Of a DNA stretch of 32,084 nt, positions 24,649 to 32,084 are shown one piece after another; within the stretch, counting starts at the first letter, position 1, and each line of letters starts with the position of its first letter. The stretch comes from Anaerocolumna sp. (GTDB taxonomy: Bacteria; Bacillota; Clostridia; Lachnospirales; Lachnospiraceae). The stretch lies in assembly GCA_029239455.1 (NCBI GenBank), contig JAQZAX010000006.1, positions 1 to 32,084 of the forward strand. The letters are read 5' to 3'. Position numbers and translations under genes: made by a program. The notes below the pieces were generated by a model, which saw nothing but the letters and a program-made list of their open reading frames with translations, was not told where the DNA came from and did no database searches.

Positions 24649-26328
24649 TTGTTACTTAATTTACATGTGAAAAATTTTGCAATTATTGATGAAGTTGATG
24701 TTTATTTTGGAGACAATTTGAACATTCTTACCGGTGAAACTGGAGCAGGAAAGTCAATTATTATTGGTTCCATTAATGTAGCACTTGGAGGAAAAATAGC
24801 GAAGGATATTATTAGAAACGGAGCAGAATATGCTTTAGTGGAATTATTGTTTCAAGTAGAAGATGAGACCACGAAAGCAATCCGAAGTCTTGATATTCCT
24901 GTTGAAGATGGTCAGATTATTATCAGCAGAAAGATTATGAATGGTAAAAGTATCAGCAAGGTGAATGGTGAAACAGTTACGGCAGGTGCACTTCGTGATA
25001 TAGCAGGTTTACTAATTGATATACATGGACAACATGAACATCAGTCTCTGTTACATAAAGAAAAACATTTAGATATTATTGACCGATATGCCAGAGATGA
25101 AATTAGTGACATTAAGAAACAGTTAGAAGTTACCTATAAAGAATATGTGTCAGTAAAAAGTAAATTACACGACATGAATATGGATGAAGATAAAAGGTTA
25201 AGAGAGATTTCATTTTTAGAATACGAGATTAACGAAATAAAATCAGCTTCTTTAAAACAAGGGGAAGATGACAGTTTATCTGTAGAATATAAGAGACTTT
25301 CCAATGCCAAAACTATATCGGAAGGATTAAGCAGTGTATATGATTTCATGAGTTATAATACCAATGGATCAGCAAGTGATACTATTGGGAGAGCAGTTAG
25401 AGTATTAGGTAAACTTCATGATTATGACGATGCGATTGCTTCTTTTTCCAATCAGATTGCAGACATTGAAGCTTTAGTAACTGATTTTAACAGAGAATTA
25501 GCCGAGTATATAGATGATTTATCGAATCATGAAGAAGACTTTACCGCCGTAGAACAGAGATTAAATTTTATAAATCATTTAAAATCTAAATATGGCAATA
25601 CTATTGATGATGTAATTAAATACTGTGAAGAAAGCGAACGAAAACTTGAACAATATCAGAATTATGAATTAACATTAACTTCATTAACAAAACAACTAGA
25701 CCAGTTAGAAATTAAGTTGAAAAGTTTATCGGATCATTTATCAGGAATTCGTATCGATAAATCCAAGGAATTAACCAAAAGGATGAAAGAAGCATTAGTT
25801 GATTTGAATTTTTTGGATGTAAAATTCGAAATGACCTTTAATAGACTAGATCATTATACAAGTAATGGGTATGATGACGCAGAGTTTGTAATCTCCACCA
25901 ATCCTGGTGAGGAATTAAAGCCATTATCTAAAGTAGCTTCCGGTGGCGAATTATCACGTATTATGCTAGCAATAAAATCGGTTTTAGCAGATAAGGATGA
26001 AATTGATACTTTAATTTTTGATGAAATTGATGTTGGTGTCAGTGGCAGAACCGCACAGAAAGTTTCTGAAAAATTATTTATGATAGCAGGTAATCATCAG
26101 GTAATATGTATTACTCATCTTCCGCAAATAGCGGCTATGGCTGATGCTCATTTTATTATTGAGAAAACGACAGACGGAATAACTACAAAAACATCAATCA
26201 ATAAATTAGAAGAAAGTGACTCTGTAGGTGAAATTGCAAGAATACTAGGTGGTGCAGTCATTACTGAAACAGTGATTCAAAGTGCTAAAGAGATGAAAGA
26301 ATTAGCAAAATCAACTAAAAAATACTAG
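24649..26328 (+). CDS. recN: DNA repair protein RecN
   Basis: 559 residues, full length. An SMC-like ATPase acting at double-strand breaks. Begins MLLNLHVKNFAIIDEV, with Walker A GETGAGKS (29-36), then GQHEHQSLL, a long coiled-coil pair (about 150-370), signature ASGGELSRIMLAIK, Walker B TLIFDEIDVGVSG and HLPQIAAMADAHF. The start is TTG 24649, because AGGAGG at 24636-24641 lies 7 bases before it and the family starts there; the ATG 24589 would add 20 unrelated residues. It has its own promoter and an SOS-type box, unlike arrangements in which argR and recN are directly adjacent. A terminator follows. Confidence 0.96.
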   Translation: MLLNLHVKNFAIIDEVDVYFGDNLNILTGETGAGKSIIIGSINVALGGKIAKDIIRNGAEYALVELLFQVEDETTKAIRSLDIPVEDGQIIISRKIMNGKSISKVNGETVTAGALRDIAGLLIDIHGQHEHQSLLHKEKHLDIIDRYARDEISDIKKQLEVTYKEYVSVKSKLHDMNMDEDKRLREISFLEYEINEIKSASLKQGEDDSLSVEYKRLSNAKTISEGLSSVYDFMSYNTNGSASDTIGRAVRVLGKLHDYDDAIASFSNQIADIEALVTDFNRELAEYIDDLSNHEEDFTAVEQRLNFINHLKSKYGNTIDDVIKYCEESERKLEQYQNYELTLTSLTKQLDQLEIKLKSLSDHLSGIRIDKSKELTKRMKEALVDLNFLDVKFEMTFNRLDHYTSNGYDDAEFVISTNPGEELKPLSKVASGGELSRIMLAIKSVLADKDEIDTLIFDEIDVGVSGRTAQKVSEKLFMIAGNHQVICITHLPQIAAMADAHFIIEKTTDGITTKTSINKLEESDSVGEIARILGGAVITETVIQSAKEMKELAKSTKKY

Positions 26329-26372
26329 TTTGAAAATTAATTATATACGCATACTATCAAAGGATAGTTAGT

Positions 26373-26408
26373 AAAAGATATACATCTTTCTGTATATCTT
26401 TTTTTACT
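26373..26408 (+). terminator. intrinsic terminator after recN
   Basis: A 12-bp perfect stem, AAAAGATATACA (26373-26384) with 26391-26402, loop TCTTTC, running into a T-rich tail. A small ACTATC/GATAGT hairpin lies just before it (26352-26367). Confidence 0.85.
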
Positions 26409-26502
26409 TTATATAAGGCAAATAGTCCTATAAAGTAAGAGATTCTATCTTGTACTCTATATTTTGAATAAATAGATATCGATAGATTGGAGATAGATTA
26501 AT

Positions 26503-27792
26503 ATGCGTAGAAAAACTATGTACAGAAAAGTACTTATGCTTTTGTTTTTTATTAACTTAATTGTGATTCTGGTATTTTCTTATATGCAGATGTCAAGAAG
26601 CATCCCAGATAATATTAGAATTATGGTGGGAGAAAATCAGGATTTTAATTTTAATTTACCCATAGAAGCAGATTTAACTGTTGATGATGTTGATGTAATT
26701 AGTGTTAATAATAAGAACGTTTCTTCCAATCAAATAAAATTAAATTTTAATAAACCATTTACCATTAAGGCTTCTGAATTAGGTAGCTATACGATTAACT
26801 TAAAGCTGTTTGGCCTAATTAATTTTAAACAAATAGAACTTGGCATCATTGATTCCATGGAACTTATGCCAAGTGGCAGCCCAATTGGAATCTATGTAGA
26901 GACTGATGGCGTGATGGTTTTAGGTACAGGAGTAATTAGTGGAGTTGATGGATTAAATTATGAACCGGCACTTAATAAATTAAAAACAGGCGATTATATT
27001 ACAGCAGTAAACAATATTACAATAACTAACAAAAAAGAATTAATAGCGGTAATTCAAGATTGTAATGGCAAAGATTTATTAATAGATATTAGAAGAGATG
27101 GTCTAAAATTGCAGTATAAAATCGCTCCGGTTAAGACAGCAAACGACGAATACAAAATTGGAGCCTGGATAAGAGATAATACCCAAGGTATCGGAACAAT
27201 GACTTTTACAACAAAAGAAGGCGAATTTGGTGCACTTGGACATGGAATAACGGATATTGATACAAGTCTTATTATGCAAATAGAGCAAGGGTATTTATAT
27301 TCTGCAGATATTATGACAATAATTAAAGGCAAAAAAGGGGTACCAGGTGAGCTCATCGGTGTTATCAATCAAAACGATAATAATCAAATCGGGAGTATTT
27401 TAAAAAATACAGGACAAGGTATCTTTGGTATAGTAAATGAAAACTACAATAAAGAAAATGAAGGCGTATATTTGCCAATTGGCTTAAAACAAGATGTTAA
27501 ACTTGGACCAGCCACGATTCTAAGCTGTGTTGATGATGAAATTAAAGAATATGGAATTAACATAGATAAAATAGATATGAGCAATTCCGGTACGAACAAG
27601 GGCATGGTAATATCAATCACTGATGAAGAATTGTTGAAATTAACTGGAGGTATTGTACAAGGAATGAGTGGAAGTCCTATTATTCAAGATAATAGGCTAA
27701 TTGGAGCAGTAACACACGTATTTATACAGGATTCAACGAAAGGTTACGGTACTTTCATTGAAAATATGATTTATAATATGCAAGAAGAATAA
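26503..27792 (+). CDS. spoIVB: SpoIVB peptidase (stage IV sporulation protein B)
   Basis: 429 residues. Made in the forespore and exported, it cleaves SpoIVFA and so starts sigma-K activation in the mother cell. One N-terminal membrane segment (about 9-28), a region of about 80 residues, a PDZ domain (about 115-205), then the S55 peptidase domain. Catalytic residues are H247 (GALGHGITD), D374 (ISITDEELL) and S389 (VQGMSGSP). Their spacing equals that of the Bacillus subtilis triad H236, D363, S378. GGAGA precedes the ATG. It lies between recN and spo0A, as in Bacillus. The upstream terminator means it has its own promoter, but I could not find a sound sigma-F/G site. Confidence 0.96.
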   Translation: MRRKTMYRKVLMLLFFINLIVILVFSYMQMSRSIPDNIRIMVGENQDFNFNLPIEADLTVDDVDVISVNNKNVSSNQIKLNFNKPFTIKASELGSYTINLKLFGLINFKQIELGIIDSMELMPSGSPIGIYVETDGVMVLGTGVISGVDGLNYEPALNKLKTGDYITAVNNITITNKKELIAVIQDCNGKDLLIDIRRDGLKLQYKIAPVKTANDEYKIGAWIRDNTQGIGTMTFTTKEGEFGALGHGITDIDTSLIMQIEQGYLYSADIMTIIKGKKGVPGELIGVINQNDNNQIGSILKNTGQGIFGIVNENYNKENEGVYLPIGLKQDVKLGPATILSCVDDEIKEYGINIDKIDMSNSGTNKGMVISITDEELLKLTGGIVQGMSGSPIIQDNRLIGAVTHVFIQDSTKGYGTFIENMIYNMQEE

Positions 27793-28124
27793 GCAAATAA
27801 AAATATCGACGGAATATACTTTATTTCTCATAAATAATATAATAAATTCTGGCTTAATTTCAAGTATTATGTGATTATTATTAATAAAAATTTAATTAGT
27901 TTGAATAATAACGAAAGAATTACTAAGTCATGTCGTAAAATGCGATAAGAAACAATTGATAAATTGTTAAATCATGTATATAATTCAAACATAATAAGTT
28001 TTTACAAAATATTTATTTAAGAACAGATTTCTTAAAATGTTCAAGTGTATTAGTGTAAAAATTTAATTGTTTTGCAAATAAATAAGATAAAAATGCAATA
28101 AAATGGTAAAATTCATGTAAATTA

Positions 28125-28153
28125 TTGACTAGATGAAAATTTTGGGATATAAT
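28125..28153 (+). promoter_or_regulatory. sigma-A promoter upstream of spo0A
   Basis: TTGACT at 28125-28130, 17 bases, TATAAT at 28148-28153. It would give spo0A a leader of about 290 bases. The 660-base gap 27793-28452 otherwise holds AT-rich sequence, small hairpins at 27951-27968 and 28017-28035, and a 14-base inverted repeat (28070-28083 with 28253-28266) that brackets this promoter. No clear gene lies in it. Confidence 0.75.
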
Positions 28154-28452
28154 AATTGTTACGCACATATGAAAATTATTATATTTATATTATTAAGTTT
28201 ATATAGGGAATTTTCTTATATAGAATAGTAATAGACGGAAAAACAGCATAATATTTATTTGCAAAATTAATAATTAATTAATATAGGAAGGGAGGATTAA
28301 TAAGAGGTTTCATTTTGTTTTTATATTTTTTTGTAAAATTCAGATAAGAATTACTACAAAATTAATACTATTTTGGATGCAGTTAGGGGATGACTGCTGG
28401 AGTAATTATTTTTGAATTAAGTAGGTTAAATATTATTGGGAGGTAATAAATC

Positions 28453-29256
28453 GTGGGTAAAATTAATGTGGCTATAGTTGACGATAATGAAAGGATTGTG
28501 AATCTTTTAACCGATATTTTAAAAGCAGATTCTGATATCGAGGTTGTGGGAACTTCTGATAACGGTATTGAAGCTCTAGGAATGATAAAAGAGAAAAACC
28601 CTGATGTTGTATTGCTCGACTTAATAATGCCAAAGTTAGATGGTTTAGGTGTTATGGAAAAAGTAAGACTAGATGATTCTTTTAAAAAGACTCCAGCGTT
28701 TATTGTGATTACAGCAATAGGTCAAGAGGGAGTTACAGAAAATGCATTTGAACTTGGTGCAAATTATTATATTATGAAACCTTTTGATAATAATGTTGTG
28801 TTATCAAGAATTAAGCAAGTAAGAGGGGATTTACATAACAACAAATTAGTCGAAAGTCATCGTGTTAGTACATACGAGAATAAGGAAACATATAAAGAAC
28901 GTAATTTAGAATCTGATGTAACAAATATTATTCATGAAATAGGGGTCCCGGCACATATTAAAGGTTACCAGTATCTTAGAGATGCTATTATGATGTCTGT
29001 TAATGATAATGAAATGTTAAATTCGATTACTAAACTATTATATCCATCCATTGCAAAAAGACATAAGACAACTCCAAGCAGAGTTGAAAGAGCTATAAGA
29101 CATGCGATTGAAGTTGCATGGAGCAGGGGTAAAATGGATACTATAGATGAATTATTTGGATACACAGTAAGTAATGGGAAGGGCAAACCAACGAATTCTG
29201 AATTTGTTGCTTTAATTGCTGATAAGATAAGACTTGAATATAAATTAAGAGCATAG
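28453..29256 (+). CDS. spo0A: Sporulation master regulator Spo0A
   Basis: 267 residues, same size as in Bacillus. N-terminal receiver domain with D10, D11, the phosphorylated D56 ([10 protein letters not shown]) and K109 (IMKPFD). A linker rich in E, K and N (about 125-150) is followed by the DNA-binding effector domain with [41 protein letters not shown] and a C terminus ending [11 protein letters not shown]. Phosphorylated Spo0A starts sporulation. GTG 28453 follows GGGAGG at 28438-28443. It follows spoIVB, as in Bacillus, but with a 660-base gap and its own promoter. Confidence 0.97.
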   Translation: MGKINVAIVDDNERIVNLLTDILKADSDIEVVGTSDNGIEALGMIKEKNPDVVLLDLIMPKLDGLGVMEKVRLDDSFKKTPAFIVITAIGQEGVTENAFELGANYYIMKPFDNNVVLSRIKQVRGDLHNNKLVESHRVSTYENKETYKERNLESDVTNIIHEIGVPAHIKGYQYLRDAIMMSVNDNEMLNSITKLLYPSIAKRHKTTPSRVERAIRHAIEVAWSRGKMDTIDELFGYTVSNGKGKPTNSEFVALIADKIRLEYKLRA

Positions 29257-29258
29257 AT

Positions 29259-29297
29259 AGTAAAGAGGATATGACATATGATCATATCCTCTTTACT
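29259..29297 (+). terminator. hairpin terminator after spo0A
   Basis: A 16-bp perfect stem, 29259-29274 with 29282-29297, starting 3 bases after the spo0A stop codon, loop CATATGA. The T-run after it is short (GTTTAGG), so termination relies on the strong stem with its T-rich right arm. Confidence 0.75.
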
Positions 29298-29371
29298 GTT
29301 TAGGCTTAATCATTAGGCTATAATCTAGTAATGTTTTATTCTATTATTTCTTTTAAATTATATAATAATAT

Positions 29372-29433
29372 AGTATAATAGATAGAAGATTAGATGATTA
29401 ATATAAGTATAATAAATAGAAGATTAAATGATT
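29372..29433. repeat. two tandem copies of a 28-base AT-rich unit upstream of glgA
   Basis: 29372-29399 and 29406-29433 differ at 2 of 28 positions (period 34). Each copy carries TATAAT, but no good -35 hexamer lies 16-18 bases before either. Confidence 0.8.
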
Positions 29434-29494
29434 CGAAAATACAAGTATCTTAATTTAAAGGAATGAAATTAATTTAAGCAGGAGGTATTTTAGT

Positions 29495-30931
29495 GTGAAA
29501 AAAGTATTATTCGCTGCATCAGAATGTGTTCCATTTATTAAAACTGGAGGATTGGCAGATGTTGTTGGCTCGTTGCCAAAATACATAAATAAAGAAGAGT
29601 ATGATGTTCGTGTTATTCTTCCTAACTATATGGCCATTCCTGCTACATATAAAGAAAGTATGGTGTATAAATCCCATTTCTATATGGATCTGGCATGGAG
29701 AAGTCAATATGTTGGAATTATGGAATTAGAATTACAGGGTATCACATTTTATTTTATTGATAATGAATTCTACTTCACTGGAAGTACTCCCTATGGAAAT
29801 GCGTATGAAGATATTGAAAAATTTGCATTTTTTAGTAAAGCTGTTCTTTCTGCCCTGCCGCTTATAGATTATCGTCCTGATATTATTCACTGCCATGACT
29901 GGCAAACTGGTTTAATACCCGTATATCTCCATGATTCCTTTGCCAGTGGAGATTTCTATCAAGGGATGAAAAGTATCATGACGATCCACAATCTAAAATT
30001 TCAAGGTATCTGGAATATGAAAACGGTAAGTGACATTACAGGCTTATCGGAATATTATTTTACCCCTGATAAGCTGGAAGCTTATGGAGATGCTAATTAT
30101 CTAAAAGGTGGAATTGTTTATTCTGACATTGTTACAACTGTTAGTGATTCTTACGCTTATGAGATACAGACTCCTTTCTATGGAGAAGGGCTGGATGGAC
30201 TAATGAGCGCCAGAGCTGGTTCGCTGGTAGGAATTGTGAATGGAATTGACTATGAGGAATATGATCCGGAAACAGACATATTAATTAATAATAACTTTAA
30301 TGCCAGAGATTTTAGAAAAGAAAAAATTAAGAATAAAAGAGCACTTCAAAAAGAACTTGGATTAGAAGTTAATGATAAGACTTTTATGATAGGAATTGTA
30401 TCCAGGTTAACCGATCAAAAGGGATTTGATCTTATAGATTATGTTATTGAAGAACTTTGTGCTGTAGATGTCCAGCTAGTTGTACTTGGAACCGGAGACC
30501 AAAAATACGAAAATTTATTCAGGCACTACGCTTGGAAATATAGTGACAGGGTATCTGCTAATATTTTTTACTCTAACGAAAGATCCCATAAGATCTATGC
30601 AGCCTGCGATGCTTTCTTAATGCCATCTTTATTTGAACCTTGTGGTTTAAGCCAACTCATAAGCTTACGATATGGCACTGTCCCAATTGTACGACAAACA
30701 GGAGGATTAAGAGATACAGTTGAACCATATAATGAATATGAGAGTACAGGTACAGGTTTTAGCTTTCAAAATTATAATGCACATGAAATGCTTGCCTCTG
30801 TAAATTACGCTAAAAATATATATTTTAATAAAAAAAGAGAATGGAATAAAATCATAGACAGAGGAATGGCAAAAGATTATTCCTGGAAAAATTCAGCAGA
30901 GCGCTATGAACAAATCTATAACAATCTTTAG
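29495..30931 (+). CDS. glgA: Glycogen synthase GlgA (ADP-glucose type)
   Basis: 478 residues, standard length. Adds glucose from ADP-glucose to alpha-1,4-glucan (glycosyltransferase family 5). Begins MKKVLFAASECVPFIKTGGLADVVGSLP with the KTGGL nucleotide-sugar motif at 16-20, then DIIHCHDWQTGL, TIHNLKFQG, GIVNGIDYEEYDP, GIVSRLTDQKGFDL and the C-terminal PSLFEPCGLSQLISLRYGTVPIVRQTGGLRDTV. GTG 29495 follows GGAGG at 29481-29485; the GTG at 29493 is out of frame. No other glg gene is adjacent. Glycogen-like granules are often stored before sporulation in clostridia, which fits but does not prove a link with the neighbours. Confidence 0.96.
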   Translation: MKKVLFAASECVPFIKTGGLADVVGSLPKYINKEEYDVRVILPNYMAIPATYKESMVYKSHFYMDLAWRSQYVGIMELELQGITFYFIDNEFYFTGSTPYGNAYEDIEKFAFFSKAVLSALPLIDYRPDIIHCHDWQTGLIPVYLHDSFASGDFYQGMKSIMTIHNLKFQGIWNMKTVSDITGLSEYYFTPDKLEAYGDANYLKGGIVYSDIVTTVSDSYAYEIQTPFYGEGLDGLMSARAGSLVGIVNGIDYEEYDPETDILINNNFNARDFRKEKIKNKRALQKELGLEVNDKTFMIGIVSRLTDQKGFDLIDYVIEELCAVDVQLVVLGTGDQKYENLFRHYAWKYSDRVSANIFYSNERSHKIYAACDAFLMPSLFEPCGLSQLISLRYGTVPIVRQTGGLRDTVEPYNEYESTGTGFSFQNYNAHEMLASVNYAKNIYFNKKREWNKIIDRGMAKDYSWKNSAERYEQIYNNL

Positions 30932-30967
30932 ATAAAATTTAGAATAAAAAACATAATCTTTTGAAAT

Positions 30968-31022
30968 AATAGTCTTAGATAACAGCAAAATATCATTATG
31001 CTGTTATCGGGACTATTTTTTA
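30968..31022 (+). terminator. intrinsic terminator between glgA and the first small coat-type gene
   Basis: AATAGTC (30968-30974) pairs with GACTATT (31011-31017), and GATAACAGCA pairs with TGCTGTTATC inside it, across a small internal loop, followed by TTTTT. It ends only about 18 bases before the next ATG (31040). Confidence 0.85.
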
Positions 31023-31039
31023 TAAAGGAGGACAAAATT

Positions 31040-31225
31040 ATGAGCAACCTATCAGGAATGGAGCTTCAGAACTTAAGACATCTTTTACTATTTAGTGAAA
31101 CAGACAAGGAAAAATATAAAACCTATGCTGAGAGTTGTACAGATCCACATGTAAAGCAATTTTTCCAAAAAGAATCTCAATCCGCTGAACAGAAAAAACA
31201 AACTTTATTACAATTCTTAAAATAG
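31040..31225 (+). CDS. small helical protein, probable spore-associated partner of the next gene
   Basis: 61 residues, predicted all helical and soluble, with Gln, Lys and Glu in plenty (ESQSAEQKKQTLLQFLK end). AAGGAGG at 31025-31031 gives a very good ribosome site; the in-frame ATG 30998 lies inside the terminator hairpin and is rejected. It is 10 bases before the CotF-like gene, so the two are one operon. Short genes with LRHLLLFSETDKEKYKTYAE-like helices often sit with coat-F-type genes in clostridia. I infer a spore coat or related role, without a firm family. Confidence 0.7.
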   Translation: MSNLSGMELQNLRHLLLFSETDKEKYKTYAESCTDPHVKQFFQKESQSAEQKKQTLLQFLK

Positions 31226-31235
31226 GAGGTAGCAT

Positions 31236-31568
31236 ATGCAAGAGCAAGTAATGGTAACAGATGCATTAAATTCACTTAATGCAGGATTAAAAAGTTTAAG
31301 CGATATGATTTCACAGACAGAGAATCAGGAATTAAGACAGACATTACAAAAAATGCGTAACGATGCAGAGACCTGTCAGTATGAACTGTATACCATAGCG
31401 AAGAGTAAAAATTATTACCAACCAGCTCAAAAGGCAACTCAGGATGAAATCATGACTGTTAAAAATTTTGTAAATCAGAGTTCTCAAAGTGCCGGACAGT
31501 CACAAAGTGGAGGACAATCTTGGGGTCAGTCTGCTGGACAATCTCAAGGCATGAGTCAGATGAGATAA
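31236..31568 (+). CDS. CotF-like spore coat family protein
   Basis: 110 residues. Residues 1-70 form two helices with the pattern MVTDALNSLNAGLKSLSDMI and ELRQTLQKMRNDAETCQYELYTIAKSKNYYQPAQKA; the closing YYQPAxxA is typical of coat-F (ferritin-like fold) proteins. The last 30 or so residues are low complexity, rich in Gly, Gln and Ser (GQSQSGGQSWGQSAGQSQ), ending MSQMR. Such proteins are mother-cell coat parts made late. AGGAGGT precedes the ATG. A terminator follows at 31624. Confidence 0.75.
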   Translation: MQEQVMVTDALNSLNAGLKSLSDMISQTENQELRQTLQKMRNDAETCQYELYTIAKSKNYYQPAQKATQDEIMTVKNFVNQSSQSAGQSQSGGQSWGQSAGQSQGMSQMR

Positions 31569-31623
31569 CAAATCAGTAAATCAAGTGTTATATAATATTT
31601 GATAAACAATCAATAAGTATTTA

Positions 31624-31668
31624 GGTATCACACCTCTACCGTGGTTGTGGTAGTAGGGGTGGGATACC
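31624..31668 (+). terminator. hairpin terminator after the CotF-like gene
   Basis: GGTATC and GGATACC ends close a long, slightly bulged stem (31624-31640 with 31649-31668) carrying CACCTCTACC and GGTAGTAGGGGTG, followed by AAATATTTATTTA. Confidence 0.65.
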
Positions 31669-31704
31669 AAATATTTATTTACTTTATAGGATTTAAGGAA
31701 GCCT

Positions 31705-31760
31705 CTTATCAGCCCCTGGCCGCCCTCTGCGGGAGAATGTGGCAAGGTACATTCTTTGTT
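31705..31760. other. GC-rich segment with two small hairpins in an AT-rich gap
   Basis: CCGC (31720-31723) pairs with GCGG (31729-31732), and AGAATGT (31734-31740) with ACATTCT (31749-31755). The segment stands out by its C and G runs. The rest of the gap 31569-32029 is AT-rich, with a terminator at the start and the gap leader at the end. Nature unknown. Confidence 0.45.
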
Positions 31761-31945
31761 CTGGAATTGAGATTGTTAAAAAATCTTCAAACTACAGTTA
31801 ATTTGCACAAATAAGGGAATGAGAATAACAAAAATTTGTAGTATCTACTAGACTTGGGATTATTATTATTTTCTTCTTGATATTTAGAATTAAAAAAGGT
31901 AAAATGAAGGGGATTTGAGAGTATAAAAAAAATATTTACATATAT

Positions 31946-32008
31946 GCTAATAACTGTCTAGTCAAAATAAGTTAGTGTTTTGTAATGATTAGCAGTATAT
32001 TATATATT
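31946..32008 (+). promoter_or_regulatory. gap leader: dyad and possible promoter
   Basis: GCTAAT near 31946 and ATTAGC near 31988 form a dyad flanking about 36 bases. TTGTAA (31980-31985), 17 bases, TATATT (32003-32008) could be a promoter, but the transcript would start almost at the ribosome site (AGGAGG, 32017-32022). The true promoter may lie farther upstream, with the dyad in the leader. Confidence 0.35.
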
Positions 32009-32029
32009 TAACTTATAGGAGGAATTATC

Positions 32030-32084
32030 ATGGCAGTAAAAGTAGCAATTAATGGGTTTGGACGTATTGGACGTCTTGCATTTA
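32030..32084 (+). CDS. gap: Glyceraldehyde-3-phosphate dehydrogenase, first codons only
   Basis: Only 18 residues are in the window, MAVKVAINGFGRIGRLAF, which is the conserved NAD-binding start (INGFGRIGR) of the glycolytic enzyme. AGGAGG at 32017-32022 supports the ATG at 32030. The gene runs off the right edge, so whether a glycolytic operon follows cannot be seen. Confidence 0.93.
   Translation, partial: MAVKVAINGFGRIGRLAF

Noticed and set aside
26350-26356. CATACTA, like a sigma-F/G -10, upstream of spoIVB
   Set aside because: No matching -35 at the proper distance, and the recN terminator lies between it and spoIVB.
27930-27940. TGTCGTAA resembling a Spo0A box upstream of spo0A
   Set aside because: One extra base breaks the TGTCGAA core; a single weak match in AT-rich DNA is not enough.
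28203-28228. AGGGAAT...GAAT, like a sigma-H promoter, upstream of spo0A
   Set aside because: The spacing is 3-4 bases too short and the -35 has an off-consensus G.
28390-28446. 18-codon frame (starts MTAGVIIFELS) ending in the spo0A ribosome site
   Set aside because: A leader peptide coupled to spo0A is attractive, but the GGGG is right against its ATG and nothing else supports it.
31803-31831. TTGCAC with the same flanking 13 bases as the recN promoter, considered as a gap promoter
   Set aside because: The -10 at the right distance (TAACAA) is poor; the 13-base match to 24531-24543 is probably chance.

Overview
This is an AT-rich stretch of a spore-forming, low-GC Firmicute, most likely a clostridium of the Lachnospiraceae type. 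That placement is an inference from base composition, gene order, frequent TTG/GTG starts with strong GGAGG ribosome sites, and a complete set of sporulation landmarks (spoIIIAA-AH, spoIVB, spo0A, coat-like genes). No rRNA, tRNA or CRISPR array was seen.

Layout. 1-3600: the 3' end of an ABC-F ATPase gene, a 2-hydroxyacid dehydrogenase with a clear sigma-A promoter, then on the minus strand a small unknown gene and aroE. A very long inverted repeat separates the convergent pair. 3609-9099: the eight-gene spoIIIA operon, encoding the mother-cell half of the forespore feeding channel. 9184-17667: asp23-family gene, nusB, xseA, xseB, ispA, dxs, tlyA, nadK, argR and yebC, a housekeeping block whose order largely matches the Bacillus subtilis yqhY-nusB-xseAB-ispA-dxs-yqxC-ahrC region. 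No accBC or folD is present here, while nadK and yebC are. 17668-24530: an accessory interval of about 7 kb that splits this block. It holds an integrase remnant, a decayed C39-like cysteine peptidase, an unknown membrane-anchored protein, a DUF975-type membrane protein, hairpin clusters, AT-rich repeats and a secreted protein of about 14 bacterial Ig-like (BIG2) units. 24533-29297: the conserved order resumes with recN (good promoter plus a LexA/SOS-type box), spoIVB and spo0A. 29300-32084: glgA, two small genes (the second resembling CotF-type coat proteins), and the first codons of gap.

How it works together. spo0A starts sporulation, the SpoIIIA proteins build the channel complex, and SpoIVB signals across the intermembrane space to activate sigma-K. 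ispA and dxs supply isoprenoid precursors. xseAB and recN handle DNA ends and repair. argR, nusB and the asp23-family protein belong to general metabolism and envelope upkeep.

The most unusual observation is a pair of related, about 80-base structured elements. They lie immediately upstream of spoIIIAD and ispA, 6 kb apart in two different operons, and each supplies the ribosome-binding site of the next gene. Other notable points are the SOS-type operator at recN, the very long GGTGTCAGGCACC-type palindrome, the two decayed genes after yebC, and the long promoter-containing leader of spo0A.
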